From Yinghuangia elevatio (GTDB lineage: Bacteria; Actinomycetota; Actinomycetes; Streptomycetales; Streptomycetaceae): DNA of 36,439 nucleotides. Each line of letters opens with the position of its first letter. The first letter of the stretch is position 1. Positions 1 to 7,403 of this stretch are shown one piece after another. The stretch lies in contig NZ_JBEZFP010000096.1 in assembly GCF_040649515.1 (NCBI RefSeq), forward strand, positions 1 to 36,439, written 5' to 3'. The notes under the pieces are model-generated. The model was not told the origin of the DNA, searched no databases, and was given only the letters and a program-made list of their open reading frames with translations. A program made the position numbers and the translations under genes.

Positions 1-112
1 AAAATAAAACACACCACCCCCAAACCCGCTCCTGCCGCCGAGTTTCGTGTTTTACTGCGTTGTCCTTTTCCCTTGTGGGGCGGGGGGGGGGGCCCCCCCC
101 CCCCCCGCACAA
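1..112. other. Probable contig-end artefact with G11/C14 run
   Basis: The first 80 bases are much richer in A/T than anything nearby. They lead into 11 consecutive G (82-92) followed directly by 14 C (93-106), flanked by TTGTGGGG and GCACAAC, so the block is nearly self-complementary. Immediately to the right, recognisable esterase coding sequence begins on the minus strand (LYEFAWR, about 118-140) and stops abruptly at the G/C run. A long homopolymer pair of this kind at the edge of an assembly is more likely a sequencing or assembly artefact than biology. No gene is called here. Confidence 0.6.
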
Positions 113-1385
113 CACCGGTGACCGCCAGGCGAATTCGTACAGGTACGCCCGTCCGCCCGCCGTCGCGTGCGCCTCGGCGACCCACATGGAGGGCATGCGG
201 AACACCTGGTCCGAGAACATCAGCGTGTACAGGCCGCGGGCGTCGAGTCCCCGGATCCGCCGCCCGGTACGCCGCGAGCGCCCCCTCGTGCAGCCCCAGG
301 CGCTTCGCCGTCGCCGCCAGGTCCGCGGGCACGTCGCGCCGGCCCGCGAACAGGCTGTACTCGTCCGTGGTGTACCCCGTCATCAGATCCACGTCGCGCC
401 GCGCGCCGGTGCGCAGCACCGACCAGGGCGTGTCGGCCACCAACTCGCCGTCGAGCACCGGCGCGAAGCAGGTCACGTTGTCGGGCATCGACCACGCGTC
501 AGGGTCGGCCGCCATCGCCGCCAGGGGTACGTCCTGCAGCGCCACCATCTGCTCCGGCCGCAGTGAGCGCAGCCCTTCCAGCGTGGCCGGCACCCCGGCG
601 GCGTCGGCGACGAGCCCGGTCACCCGGTGTGCGTCGGCGAGCGGCAGCGGCGCGCGTCCCGCGACACTCTGAGCGATGGCCCGCCGGAACAGTCCCTCGG
701 TACGCGGCGTCGCCAGCAGGCTCACGACCGATGTCGCCCCGGCGGACTCGCCGAAGACGGTCACCCGGTCCGGGTCGCCCCCGAAGGCCGCGATGTTCGC
801 ACGTACCCATTGGAATGCGGCGATCTGATCGAGGAGTGCGCGGTTCTCCGGCATGCCTGGCACGTGTCCGAGACCCTCGAACCCCACCCGGTAGTTGAAC
901 GTGACCACCACGACGCCGGCCCGGGCGAGCTTCGTCCCGTCGTACATCGGGACCGCCGATCGGCCGAACCGCCAAGCGCCGCCGTAGGTCGTGTCTTCAA
1001 ATTCCCGCCGGGCCCGCGAACCGTGGCACGCACGCTCGCCGCGTTACGACCCTTGCCGCCGGGCCTGGCGGCCCTCCCAAGCCAAACCCAGGCCGAGCCG
1101 CGGGCCGCGCCTTGCGAGCGCACGCACCACGGCCCGCGGGCTATCCGACGGGAATTTGAAGAGACTCCCCAGATCCACACCATCACCGGCATGCCGGCGG
1201 CACCGAGGTCGGGCGTCCAGACGTTGGCCGTCAGGCAGTCGAGTCCGTCCTCGGGTTCCCACGGGGAGGCCTCCCCCGGCACCATCGCGGTCTGCGGCGG
1301 CGCCGCGCCGAAGACGTACGCGGGCCGGATCCCCGACCACGGTTCGCGCGGCGCCGGAGCGACGGCCAACTGGCAATGTGGCGGC
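113..1385 (-). pseudogene. Type-B carboxylesterase remnant 1, split by a MITE
   Basis: On the minus strand the esterase/lipase (alpha/beta-hydrolase, COesterase) fold can be followed in pieces. They are a PREPWSGIRPAYVFG-like N-terminal stretch, DCLTANVWTPD and PVMVWI, then after the insertion GGAWRFG, FNYRVGFEG, the nucleophile elbow GESAG and the later FRMPSMWVAEAHA and YLYEFAWR blocks. Four lesions are visible. About 40 N-terminal residues including the start are missing upstream of 1385. A 183-bp element sits inside the oxyanion-hole codons (987-1169). One base is gained near 245-250 (after the AADPG codons). The C-terminal third, with the catalytic His, is absent because the sequence ends. 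It is closely similar in layout to the second remnant at 3024-4113 and to the two intact esterases in the window. Non-functional as it stands. Confidence 0.85.
987..1169. mobile_element. 183-bp MITE-like element inside esterase remnant
   Basis: The ends are imperfect terminal inverted repeats. The left end reads GGTCGTGTCTTCAAATTCCCG and the reverse complement of the right end reads GGGAGTCTCTTCAAATTCCCG, identical over TCTTCAAATTCCCG. The complementarity continues inward with gaps (GTGGCACGCACGCTCG against GTGGTGCGTGCGCTCG), so most of the element can fold into one long hairpin. Removing 987-1171 restores an uninterrupted esterase reading frame of the form VWIYGGAWR, which fixes the insertion point. 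It also suggests a TA target duplicated as TA (985-986) and a decayed CA (1170-1171). No transposase reading frame fits inside, so this is a non-autonomous element. The TA target fits IS630/Tc1 or some IS5-type transposases. Which parent mobilises it cannot be told from this window. Confidence 0.8.
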
Positions 1386-1667
1386 GGGTCCTGACGAATC
1401 CGGCCGCCGAATTGACGCACTCCCGCGAGTGCGCCGGGCCACCGGCGCCGGCGCGTCCGTGCCGGCCGCCGCGGACTCGCGCGCACCTGCGTGGCTTGCG
1501 CGACTCGCGCGCCTTGCGTGGCTTGTGCGGACCGACATGGACGCACCGAACGCGGCCTCCGGTGCCAGTGCGTCCGCGTGCCGTCAATCACATTTCGGAA
1601 GGGCAACGCGGCCCGGAGATCGCGGCGTCGAGCAGGACGGGAACGCGGTACGACAAAGGGGTAATTC
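1386..1667. other. Intergenic region upstream of the L,D-transpeptidase gene
   Basis: No gene is supported here. It contains a short hairpin CGCACTC-CCGC-GAGTGCG (1416-1433). It also contains an imperfect 27-28 bp tandem duplication (1474-1500 and 1502-1529), each copy carrying TGCGTGGCTTG. The promoter of the transpeptidase gene must lie here, but I see no convincing -35/-10 pair. Confidence 0.4.
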
Positions 1668-2933
1668 ATGGCAGCGGTGAACGCACGCGGAGCACGGCGC
1701 CTGCGGCGCGGGTGGGTCGGCGCGGTGGTGGTGGTCGGGCTCGCCCTGACCGGGTGTTCGGGCGGCGGATCGGACTCCGGTGACGGTTCCGGGGGCAAGC
1801 CCGCGGGCAAGGCCGCGCCGCAGGATCCCGGCAGCGCGGCCCCGGCCGCCGCTCCCGCCGCGGTCCTCACCATCACCCCCGGGGACGGCGGAGTCCTCGC
1901 CCCCGGCGAACCGGTCACGGTGAAGGTCGAGGGCGGCAAGATCGGCGCCGTGACGGTGACCGGCGAGGACGGCAGCGAGATCGCCGGGGACACCGCCGAC
2001 GACCTCGCCTCGTGGCGTTCGACCGGCGCGCTGCACACCGCCACCCGCTACACCGTGAAGGCCTCCGCGACGAACACGGCCGGGCAGCAGGCGCAGGCCA
2101 CCGCCGCGTTCCGGACCGAGCAGGCGGACAAGAAGGTCCGCTACCAGGTGAACGTCGCCGACGGCCGGCAGATCGGCGTGGGCCTGCCCATCTCCGTCGT
2201 GTTCGACTCACCGGTCAAGAACCGCGCGGCGGTGGAGAAGGCGCTCTCCGTCGTCGCCGACACCCCGGTCACCGGCGCCTGGAGGTGGGTCAAGGACCGC
2301 AACCTCAACGACGGCCAGCGCATCGACTTCCGCCCCAAGGACTACTGGAAGCCCGGTACGGAGATCACCTTCAAGGCCGACCTGGACGGCGTCGACATCG
2401 GGGACGGCCGCTTCACCATCCGGGACTCCGAGGCCAAGGTGACCGTCGCCCGCTCGCTGGTGGCGACCGTCGACGTCAAGACGCACCAGATGACCGTGGT
2501 CGAGGACGGCAAGCCCGACACGGTCATCCCGATCACCGCGGGCGCGCCGGGGATGGACACCTGGAACGGCACGATGGTCGTGATGGACCGCAACTCCAGC
2601 GTCCTCATGGACGGGCAGACGGTCGGCTACGGCGGCCAGTACCGGGACTACTACAACTGGGCGCTGCACACGACGGCGTCGGGCACGTATGTCCACGAGA
2701 ACGCCAGCGCCAACGTCAACGCGGGCAAGAAGAACGTCACGCACGGCTGCGTCGGCCTCGCGAACGACGGCACGGCCAAGAAGTTCTACGACCGCGTCAT
2801 CGTGGGCGACGTCATCAAGGTGGTCAACTCGGCCTCGGAGACCGTCGACGTCGGCAACGGCTACGGCGACTGGAACCTGTCCTGGGAGCAGTGGACTTCG
2901 GGCAACGCCGCGGTCGCGGCGGCGGCCGGCTGA
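1668..2933 (+). CDS. L,D-transpeptidase lipoprotein (YkuD, LdtMt2-like)
   Basis: The 421-residue product begins with a basic stretch, a hydrophobic segment (17-27) and a lipobox LTGC with Cys30. It is therefore an exported lipoprotein anchored to the outer face of the membrane. A Gly/Ser/Ala/Pro linker follows, then two bacterial Ig-like domains (about 60-150 and 155-255) and a C-terminal YkuD catalytic domain. The active-site block is H(E)...THGCVGLAN with the nucleophile Cys361, and the preceding YVHENAS His is typical of mycobacterial Ldt enzymes. The family forms 3->3 cross-links in peptidoglycan and is inhibited by carbapenems. ATG is preceded by AAAGGGG. The gene stands alone between two dead esterases and is closed by a strong hairpin at 2979-3015. 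It is full length for the family with no defects seen. Confidence 0.92.
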   Translation: MAAVNARGARRLRRGWVGAVVVVGLALTGCSGGGSDSGDGSGGKPAGKAAPQDPGSAAPAAAPAAVLTITPGDGGVLAPGEPVTVKVEGGKIGAVTVTGEDGSEIAGDTADDLASWRSTGALHTATRYTVKASATNTAGQQAQATAAFRTEQADKKVRYQVNVADGRQIGVGLPISVVFDSPVKNRAAVEKALSVVADTPVTGAWRWVKDRNLNDGQRIDFRPKDYWKPGTEITFKADLDGVDIGDGRFTIRDSEAKVTVARSLVATVDVKTHQMTVVEDGKPDTVIPITAGAPGMDTWNGTMVVMDRNSSVLMDGQTVGYGGQYRDYYNWALHTTASGTYVHENASANVNAGKKNVTHGCVGLANDGTAKKFYDRVIVGDVIKVVNSASETVDVGNGYGDWNLSWEQWTSGNAAVAAAAG

Positions 2934-2978
2934 CGAAGGGCCGCACCCGGTACCCGGGCCCGCCGCACATCCCCCGCA

Positions 2979-3015
2979 GGTCCGGTCGCCGCCGCCCCCC
3001 GGCGGCGACCGGACC
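2979..3015 (+). terminator. Strong intrinsic hairpin after the L,D-transpeptidase
   Basis: A perfect 15-bp G/C stem (2979-2993 paired with 3001-3015) with a 7-nt loop GCCCCCC lies 45 bp after the stop codon of the transpeptidase gene. There is no U tract, as is usual for high-GC actinobacterial terminators. It also lies just beyond the end of the minus-strand esterase remnant, so it could act in both directions. Confidence 0.75.
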
Positions 3016-3023
3016 GCCTGCGG

Positions 3024-4113
3024 TCAGAGCCCCGAACTCCGTTGCCAGATAAGGCGTGAAGGTGCGTGTGGATCGGCCACCACGGACGGCTCGCGGTCCC
3101 AGATGCGCACACCCGGGTCGACCGCGGCGTGCCCTTCCGCCGGCCACGTCGAGGGCATTCGGAACAGCGAGTCGGAGTTCATGGCCGTGTAGAGCCACCC
3201 GTCCGAACTTCCCGGGTAGCCCGTCCGGTAGGCGTCAGGGGCGTCCGCCCCCAGGCCGAGGACCCGGGCCGTGTGCGCGAGGCCGATGTCGCGCCGCGCC
3301 GGTCGAGGGGCGACTGCGCCATCGTGAGCATGAGCGGCGCGGACTTGACCATGTCGGTCAACGTCGGCCGCAGGGCGCCGTGTTGTAGCGACCGCAGTGT
3401 GAACCCGTCACGCGTGTGCCCGGAGATGAGGTCGACGTCGCGGGCGGCGCCGGACCGCAGTGCCAGCCACGGCAGGTCGACGACCGTGGCACCGTCGACG
3501 GTCGGTGAGAACGCCGTGATGGCCTCGGGTCTTCCACGCGTCCGGGTCCGACGCCGTCGCGGCCAGCGGTACGTCCTGGACGGCGAGCAGGCGTTCCGGT
3601 GCGGCGTCCGCGAGTGCGCCCGGGTCGGCGCCGGCCGCGGCGCAGATGGGCCGCGAGACGCGTTCCGCCTCCTCCTCGGGCGGGTAGCGTCCGGCCAGGC
3701 TCTGCACGATCGCGCGGCGGAACGGGCCGCGCGCGCCGGGGGCGGTCAGCAGCGCCGCGATGCACGCGCCGCCGCCGGATTCGCCGAACACCGTGACGTT
3801 GTCCGGGTCGCCGCCGAAGCCCACGATGTTGTCGTGCACCCAGGCCAGGGCGGCCGCCTGATCCAGAAAGCCCCCGGTTGGCGGGTGCGCCGGGCGCCAG
3901 ATCGAACCCCTCGAAGCCCACCTGTAGTTGAAGGTCACGACGACGACGCTGTCACCTGCCGGCACGGCGCCGTCGTGGGCGGGGTCGGCGGCATGCCCGC
4001 GCTTCCACCCGCCGCCGTGGATCGAGACCAGGCGGCGCGGCGAACGGAGTTCCCTTGAATACGGTGAGGCCGTCGAGCACGACGCCTTCGACCGCGCCTG
4101 CGGTTGTCTTCAC
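3024..4113 (-). pseudogene. Type-B carboxylesterase remnant 2 (deletion and frameshifts)
   Basis: The minus strand starts at a plausible GTG (4113) with KTTAGAVEGVVLDGLTVFKGTPFAAPP, the classic N-terminus of type-B carboxylesterases. It then jumps directly to VSIHGGGWKRG, so roughly 60-70 residues are deleted with a change of frame. The reading continues as VVVVTFNYR, shifts frame before GFEGFDLAPGAPANRG, shifts again at GFLDQAAALAWVHDNI and reaches the nucleophile elbow GESGGG. Another shift lies near the DPDAWK codons, with more toward 3200-3360. The last block, LYTAMNSDSLFRMPSTWPAEGHA, matches remnant 1 (LYTLMFSDQVFRMPSMWVAEAHA), but a TGA at 3024-3026 ends it before the His region. The number of shifts shows long-standing decay rather than a single sequencing error. 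Confidence 0.85.
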
Positions 4114-4230
4114 GACAGACCCTATGGTGGGCGTCCTTTCGGGGGATCGGGCCCATCCGCATCCCACGCGCCGACAACGCGGCAAAGGGGTCGAGCGATG
4201 GTCGTCCGGATTATCGGGTCGACGCGCGGT

Positions 4231-4263
4231 GGATTCATTTCCTGCATTCACCGGATGAATTCC
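4231..4263. promoter_or_regulatory. Operator-like ATTCA/TGAAT cluster upstream of the ROK gene
   Basis: In an otherwise GC-rich spacer there is a perfect small dyad ATTCA-CCGGA-TGAAT (4246-4260). It sits inside a looser dyad GGATTCAT (4231-4238) ... ATGAATTCC (4255-4263). It lies 73-105 bp upstream of the ROK-family start codon and between two divergent units, where an autoregulatory operator would be expected. ROK repressors commonly bind AT-rich dyads, but binding here is an inference. A TTGACA hexamer at 4308-4313 is too close to the start codon for an obvious -10. Confidence 0.35.
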
Positions 4264-4335
4264 CGATTGCCGCCCGCACTCGGAGACAGCACCCCGGTGA
4301 CCCGTCCTTGACACGTTCCGACAACGCTGACGAGC

Positions 4336-5679
4336 ATGAGCGCCATGACCCCTCGAGGCGGATCGCAGCAGGTGCTGCGCGCCTGGAACCTGCGTCGGCT
4401 GCTGGAGTGCCTGGAGCACGGCCCCATGTCGCAGGTCGAGCTGGCCGCGGCGGCGGGGCTGTCCGAGGCGACCGTCTCCAATCTGGTCCGCGTGCTGCTC
4501 GAGGACCGGCTAGCGGTCCAGGAGGCGGGCCTGCGGAACGGGCGGCGCGCCAAGCTGCTCCGGCTGCCCGATGCGCACCGTGCCTGGCAGGTGGGGATCG
4601 ACATCGGCCGCACGCGCATCAGGGTGGTGGCGTCGCCCGGACCGGCGGATCCCGAGGGTGCGCCGGACGGCCGGCGGCCGACGTACGAGGCGGCGATCCC
4701 GGTGCCGTGCCCCTACTCGCACGCCATTGACACGGTCGCGCGCCTGGTCGACCGGTGCGCGGCGGACGGCCGGACCCGGGCCGACCTGTCCGGCGCCGTC
4801 GTCGCCGTACCTGGGCTGGTACGGGTGAGCCGGGAGCCGGGCGCGCAGGGCCTGTTGGGCGAGGGCTACCACCAGCACATGGGCTGGGGCAGCGTGCCCT
4901 TGGCCCGCGACCTCGGTGCCGCGCTGGGGACCGAGGTCGTGGTGGAGAACGACTGCAACCTCGCGGCGCTGGCGGAGATGCACGCGGGGGCGGCGCGGCC
5001 GTACCGCGACTTCATGTTCGTGCTGGGCGAGGCCTACACCGCCGGCGGCCTGGTGCTGGGCGGGGAGATCTACCGGGGCGGCGGGGGTGTCGCGGGCGAG
5101 TTCGGGCACTGCGTGGTCGAGCCGGGCGGGCGGCCCTGCTGGTGCGGCGGGCGCGGGTGCCTGGAGACAGTGGCGGGCGAGGCGGCGCTCCTCGCCGAGG
5201 TCACCGGGGTCACTGGGCTCACCGGCGGCTCCGGGATCGCCGGCGTCACCGGGGTCACCGGGGTCACCGGGCTGTCGCCGCGCGCGGGGTTCGGGACGCC
5301 GGCTGCCGGCGCGGGGGCCGGGGAGCCGGGTCCGCAGGGCGCGGGTCGACCGGGCGCGCCGCGGGACCTGGCGGAGATCGTGGCGCGGGCGCTGGCCGGC
5401 GATCCGGCGTGCCAGGCGGCCGTCACCAAGGCGGGCACCGCGATCGGCTCGCTGGTGGGCGCGGTGGCCACGCCGCTGGACCTGGACTGCGTGGTCGTCG
5501 GCGGCACTCTCGCCCGCGCCGGAAACCTTCTGCTGGAAGCCGTCCGGGCGCATCTCACGCTGTACGTCGGGCGCCTGCACCCGGCCACCGTCGCGGTCCT
5601 CGCCGCCGAGCTGGGCGACGACGCCCCGTTGCGCGGCGCGCTCCTCCAGGCACGGCACACGATCCTCGCCCGGTCCTGA
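4336..5679 (+). CDS. ROK-family transcriptional regulator
   Basis: The 447-residue protein has an N-terminal winged helix-turn-helix (about 12-65: QVLRAWNLRRLLECLEHGPMSQVELAAAAGLSEATVSNLVRVL). A ROK sugar-kinase-like fold follows, starting at VGIDIGRTRIRVV. The ROK zinc site is complete: GH258 followed by C268-W-C270-GGRG-C275-LE. Such proteins are usually repressors of sugar-catabolism genes that respond to sugars or sugar phosphates. Residues about 289-312 carry an insertion of repeated Val-Thr-Gly triplets that I do not know from the family. The upstream divergent neighbour is a dead esterase and the downstream gene is a flavin monooxygenase, so the target is unclear. It probably regulates itself through the AT-rich dyad upstream. 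Confidence 0.88.
   Translation: MSAMTPRGGSQQVLRAWNLRRLLECLEHGPMSQVELAAAAGLSEATVSNLVRVLLEDRLAVQEAGLRNGRRAKLLRLPDAHRAWQVGIDIGRTRIRVVASPGPADPEGAPDGRRPTYEAAIPVPCPYSHAIDTVARLVDRCAADGRTRADLSGAVVAVPGLVRVSREPGAQGLLGEGYHQHMGWGSVPLARDLGAALGTEVVVENDCNLAALAEMHAGAARPYRDFMFVLGEAYTAGGLVLGGEIYRGGGGVAGEFGHCVVEPGGRPCWCGGRGCLETVAGEAALLAEVTGVTGLTGGSGIAGVTGVTGVTGLSPRAGFGTPAAGAGAGEPGPQGAGRPGAPRDLAEIVARALAGDPACQAAVTKAGTAIGSLVGAVATPLDLDCVVVGGTLARAGNLLLEAVRAHLTLYVGRLHPATVAVLAAELGDDAPLRGALLQARHTILARS
5200..5271 (+). repeat. 9-bp tandem repeat coding for (V/L/I)TG in the ROK gene
   Basis: Eight 9-bp units, consensus GTCACCGGG, run in frame through the ROK coding sequence. The first two and last three are nearly identical and the middle three have diverged (LTG, GSG, IAG). 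They encode a flexible hydrophobic/Gly segment directly after the zinc motif. Because the unit is a multiple of 3, copy-number change would lengthen or shorten the protein without breaking it. Confidence 0.85.
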
Positions 5680-5880
5680 ACTCCCGCGGGCGGGCGGCCT
5701 CGTGGCTGCGACGCCGTCCGCGATGCCGTCTGCGGCACCGTCTGCGGCAACGTCCGTGATGCCGGCTGCGACGCGGCACGAGGGCAGTTCGGGAGATGTA
5801 CGGGAGAGGCGTACGAGAGGCACGGGATAGGCACACCCTGCGCATTGACTGCCGGTCTGAGCGAAAAATACCTTCGCGTC
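5680..5880. other. Intergenic spacer with a degenerate 12-bp tandem repeat (5699-5770)
   Basis: Six diverged 12-bp units of the type RTGCCGTCTGCG follow the stop codon of the ROK gene (5699-5770). The rest of the spacer holds the upstream region of the monooxygenase gene. No gene is supported. An in-frame TTG at 5845 would extend the monooxygenase by 12 residues, but it lacks a good ribosome binding site. Confidence 0.5.
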
Positions 5881-7347
5881 ATGACAACGGTGGGGGACAT
5901 TCTGGTGATCGGTGCCGGTCCCGGCGGCGTCGCGGCCGGTGCCCGGCTACGCCGGGCGGGGTACGACTTCCTGATTCTGGACCGGGGTTCCGAGGTCGGC
6001 GGGACCTGGCGCGACAACAACTATCCAGGCTGTGCCTGTGACATCGCGTCCTCGCTGTACTGCTTCTCCTTCGCGCCGAATCCCGACTGGAAACGGGCTT
6101 ACGGCGAACAACCGGAGATCCGCGACTACTTGCAGCGCACCGCACGCGATTTCGACGTAATGCGCTCGATCCGCTTCAACGAAGAAGTGAAGTCGGCCCG
6201 GTGGGACGGGCAGGCCTGGGAGGTCAAGTCCACCGGCGGCACCTACTCCGCCCGCGTGCTGATCACCGCGACCGGGCCGTGGAGCGCGCCGCTGGTCCCG
6301 GAGTTGCCCGGTCTCGACCAATTCCCCGGCGAGATCTTCCACTCCGCGCGCTGGAATCACGATTACGACCTCAAGGGGAAACGGGTCGCGGTCATAGGAA
6401 CGGGCGCGTCGTCCGTACAGTTTCTGCCGATGGTGCAGCAACAGGTGGACAACCTCTATCTGTTCCAGCGCACCGCGCCGTGGATACTGCCGAAGTCGGA
6501 CTACCGGCTGTCGAAGCTCGAGAAGGGCCTTTACCGCAAATTCCCCCGTTCGCAGAAGGCGATGCGGACGGTGCAGTACGGCATCCTGGAGTCGCTGAGC
6601 TACTTTTTCCGCCACCCGCGGGCGATGCCGGCACTGCAGAAGGCGGCCCTGTGGAACATCCGCCGCGGGGTCAAGGACGAGGCGCTGCGCGAGATCCTCA
6701 CACCGGATTTCGTCATGGGCTGTCGGCGCGTGCTGCTGTCCAACACGTACTATCCGGCGGTCGCCGCGGACAATGTCGAGGTCATCCCCCACGAGTTGGT
6801 GCGCGTCGAGGGCGACCGCGTGATCGGGGCTGACGGCACCTCGCGCGCGGTGGACGCGATCCTCTTCGGCACCGGATTCCACTACAGCGACCCGCAGATC
6901 GCCGCGAAGGTCAGCGACGAGAAGGGCCGTACGCTCGAAGATTTGTGGAAGGGAAGCCCCGAGGCCTACCTCGGCACGTCCGTGCACGGCTATCCGAACC
7001 TGTTCATGCTGCTGGGCCCGAACATGGGCTCCGGCACCGGTTCGGCGATAGCCGCGATCGAGGCCCAGGTCCGGTATGTGCTCAGTGCGCTGGACACCAT
7101 GCGGGACAGGGGCTGGCACAGCGTGGACGTACGCGCCGGGGTGCAGGACGAGTACAACGCCGAGGTCCAGAAGGCGCTGAGCTCGACCGTCTACAACCCG
7201 GTGGGCTGTACGGGCAACTACATCGACCGCAACGGCCGCAACAGCACGATCTGGCCATGGTCGTTCGTCCGACTGAACCGGCGCATCAAGGAGTTCGTCC
7301 CGGACGAGTACCACGCGGTCGCCGGCAAGGAGTCCGCGATGTCCTGA
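5881..7347 (+). CDS. Baeyer-Villiger-type flavin monooxygenase
   Basis: A 488-residue class B flavoprotein monooxygenase. The first Rossmann motif GAGPGG (11-16) binds FAD. The BVMO motif GGTW....YPG...D is at 40-54. The BVMO fingerprint FPGEIFHSARW is at 148-158, and the second nucleotide motif GTGASS (173-178) binds NADPH. Enzymes with this set insert one oxygen next to a ketone carbonyl (ketone to ester or lactone) or oxidise heteroatoms. The substrate cannot be read from sequence. ATG 5881 is chosen because the Rossmann strand begins five residues later. The gene converges with the acyl-AMP ligase gene and the two share one terminator. The two intact carboxylesterases in the window would be natural partners for ester products, but neither is in its operon. 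Confidence 0.9.
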   Translation: MTTVGDILVIGAGPGGVAAGARLRRAGYDFLILDRGSEVGGTWRDNNYPGCACDIASSLYCFSFAPNPDWKRAYGEQPEIRDYLQRTARDFDVMRSIRFNEEVKSARWDGQAWEVKSTGGTYSARVLITATGPWSAPLVPELPGLDQFPGEIFHSARWNHDYDLKGKRVAVIGTGASSVQFLPMVQQQVDNLYLFQRTAPWILPKSDYRLSKLEKGLYRKFPRSQKAMRTVQYGILESLSYFFRHPRAMPALQKAALWNIRRGVKDEALREILTPDFVMGCRRVLLSNTYYPAVAADNVEVIPHELVRVEGDRVIGADGTSRAVDAILFGTGFHYSDPQIAAKVSDEKGRTLEDLWKGSPEAYLGTSVHGYPNLFMLLGPNMGSGTGSAIAAIEAQVRYVLSALDTMRDRGWHSVDVRAGVQDEYNAEVQKALSSTVYNPVGCTGNYIDRNGRNSTIWPWSFVRLNRRIKEFVPDEYHAVAGKESAMS

Positions 7348-7365
7348 CCGCAGCTCGGCACGGAC

Positions 7366-7394
7366 AAGCCCCGCGCGCCCGGCGCGCGGGGCTT
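7366..7394. terminator. Bidirectional terminator between convergent genes
   Basis: A perfect 14-bp inverted repeat, AAGCCCCGCGCGCC (7366-7379) with GGCGCGCGGGGCTT (7381-7394), around a single C. It sits in the 56-bp gap between the stop codons of the monooxygenase (plus) and the acyl-AMP ligase (minus). The A/T pair at the stem base gives a short U run in both directions. Confidence 0.85.
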
Positions 7395-7403
7395 CGCGTG
7401 TGC

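Noticed and set aside
1416..1433. CGCACTC-CCGC-GAGTGCG, resembling the CIRCE heat-shock operator
   Set aside because: CIRCE is TTAGCACTC-N9-GAGTGCTAA. Here the spacer is 4 bp and the outer TTA/TAA are missing, and no chaperone gene follows.
5200..5271. CRISPR-like array
   Set aside because: The repeat units are 9 bp, contiguous and in frame, without spacers. The 12-bp (5699-5770) and 14-bp (21958-21999) arrays are likewise spacerless.
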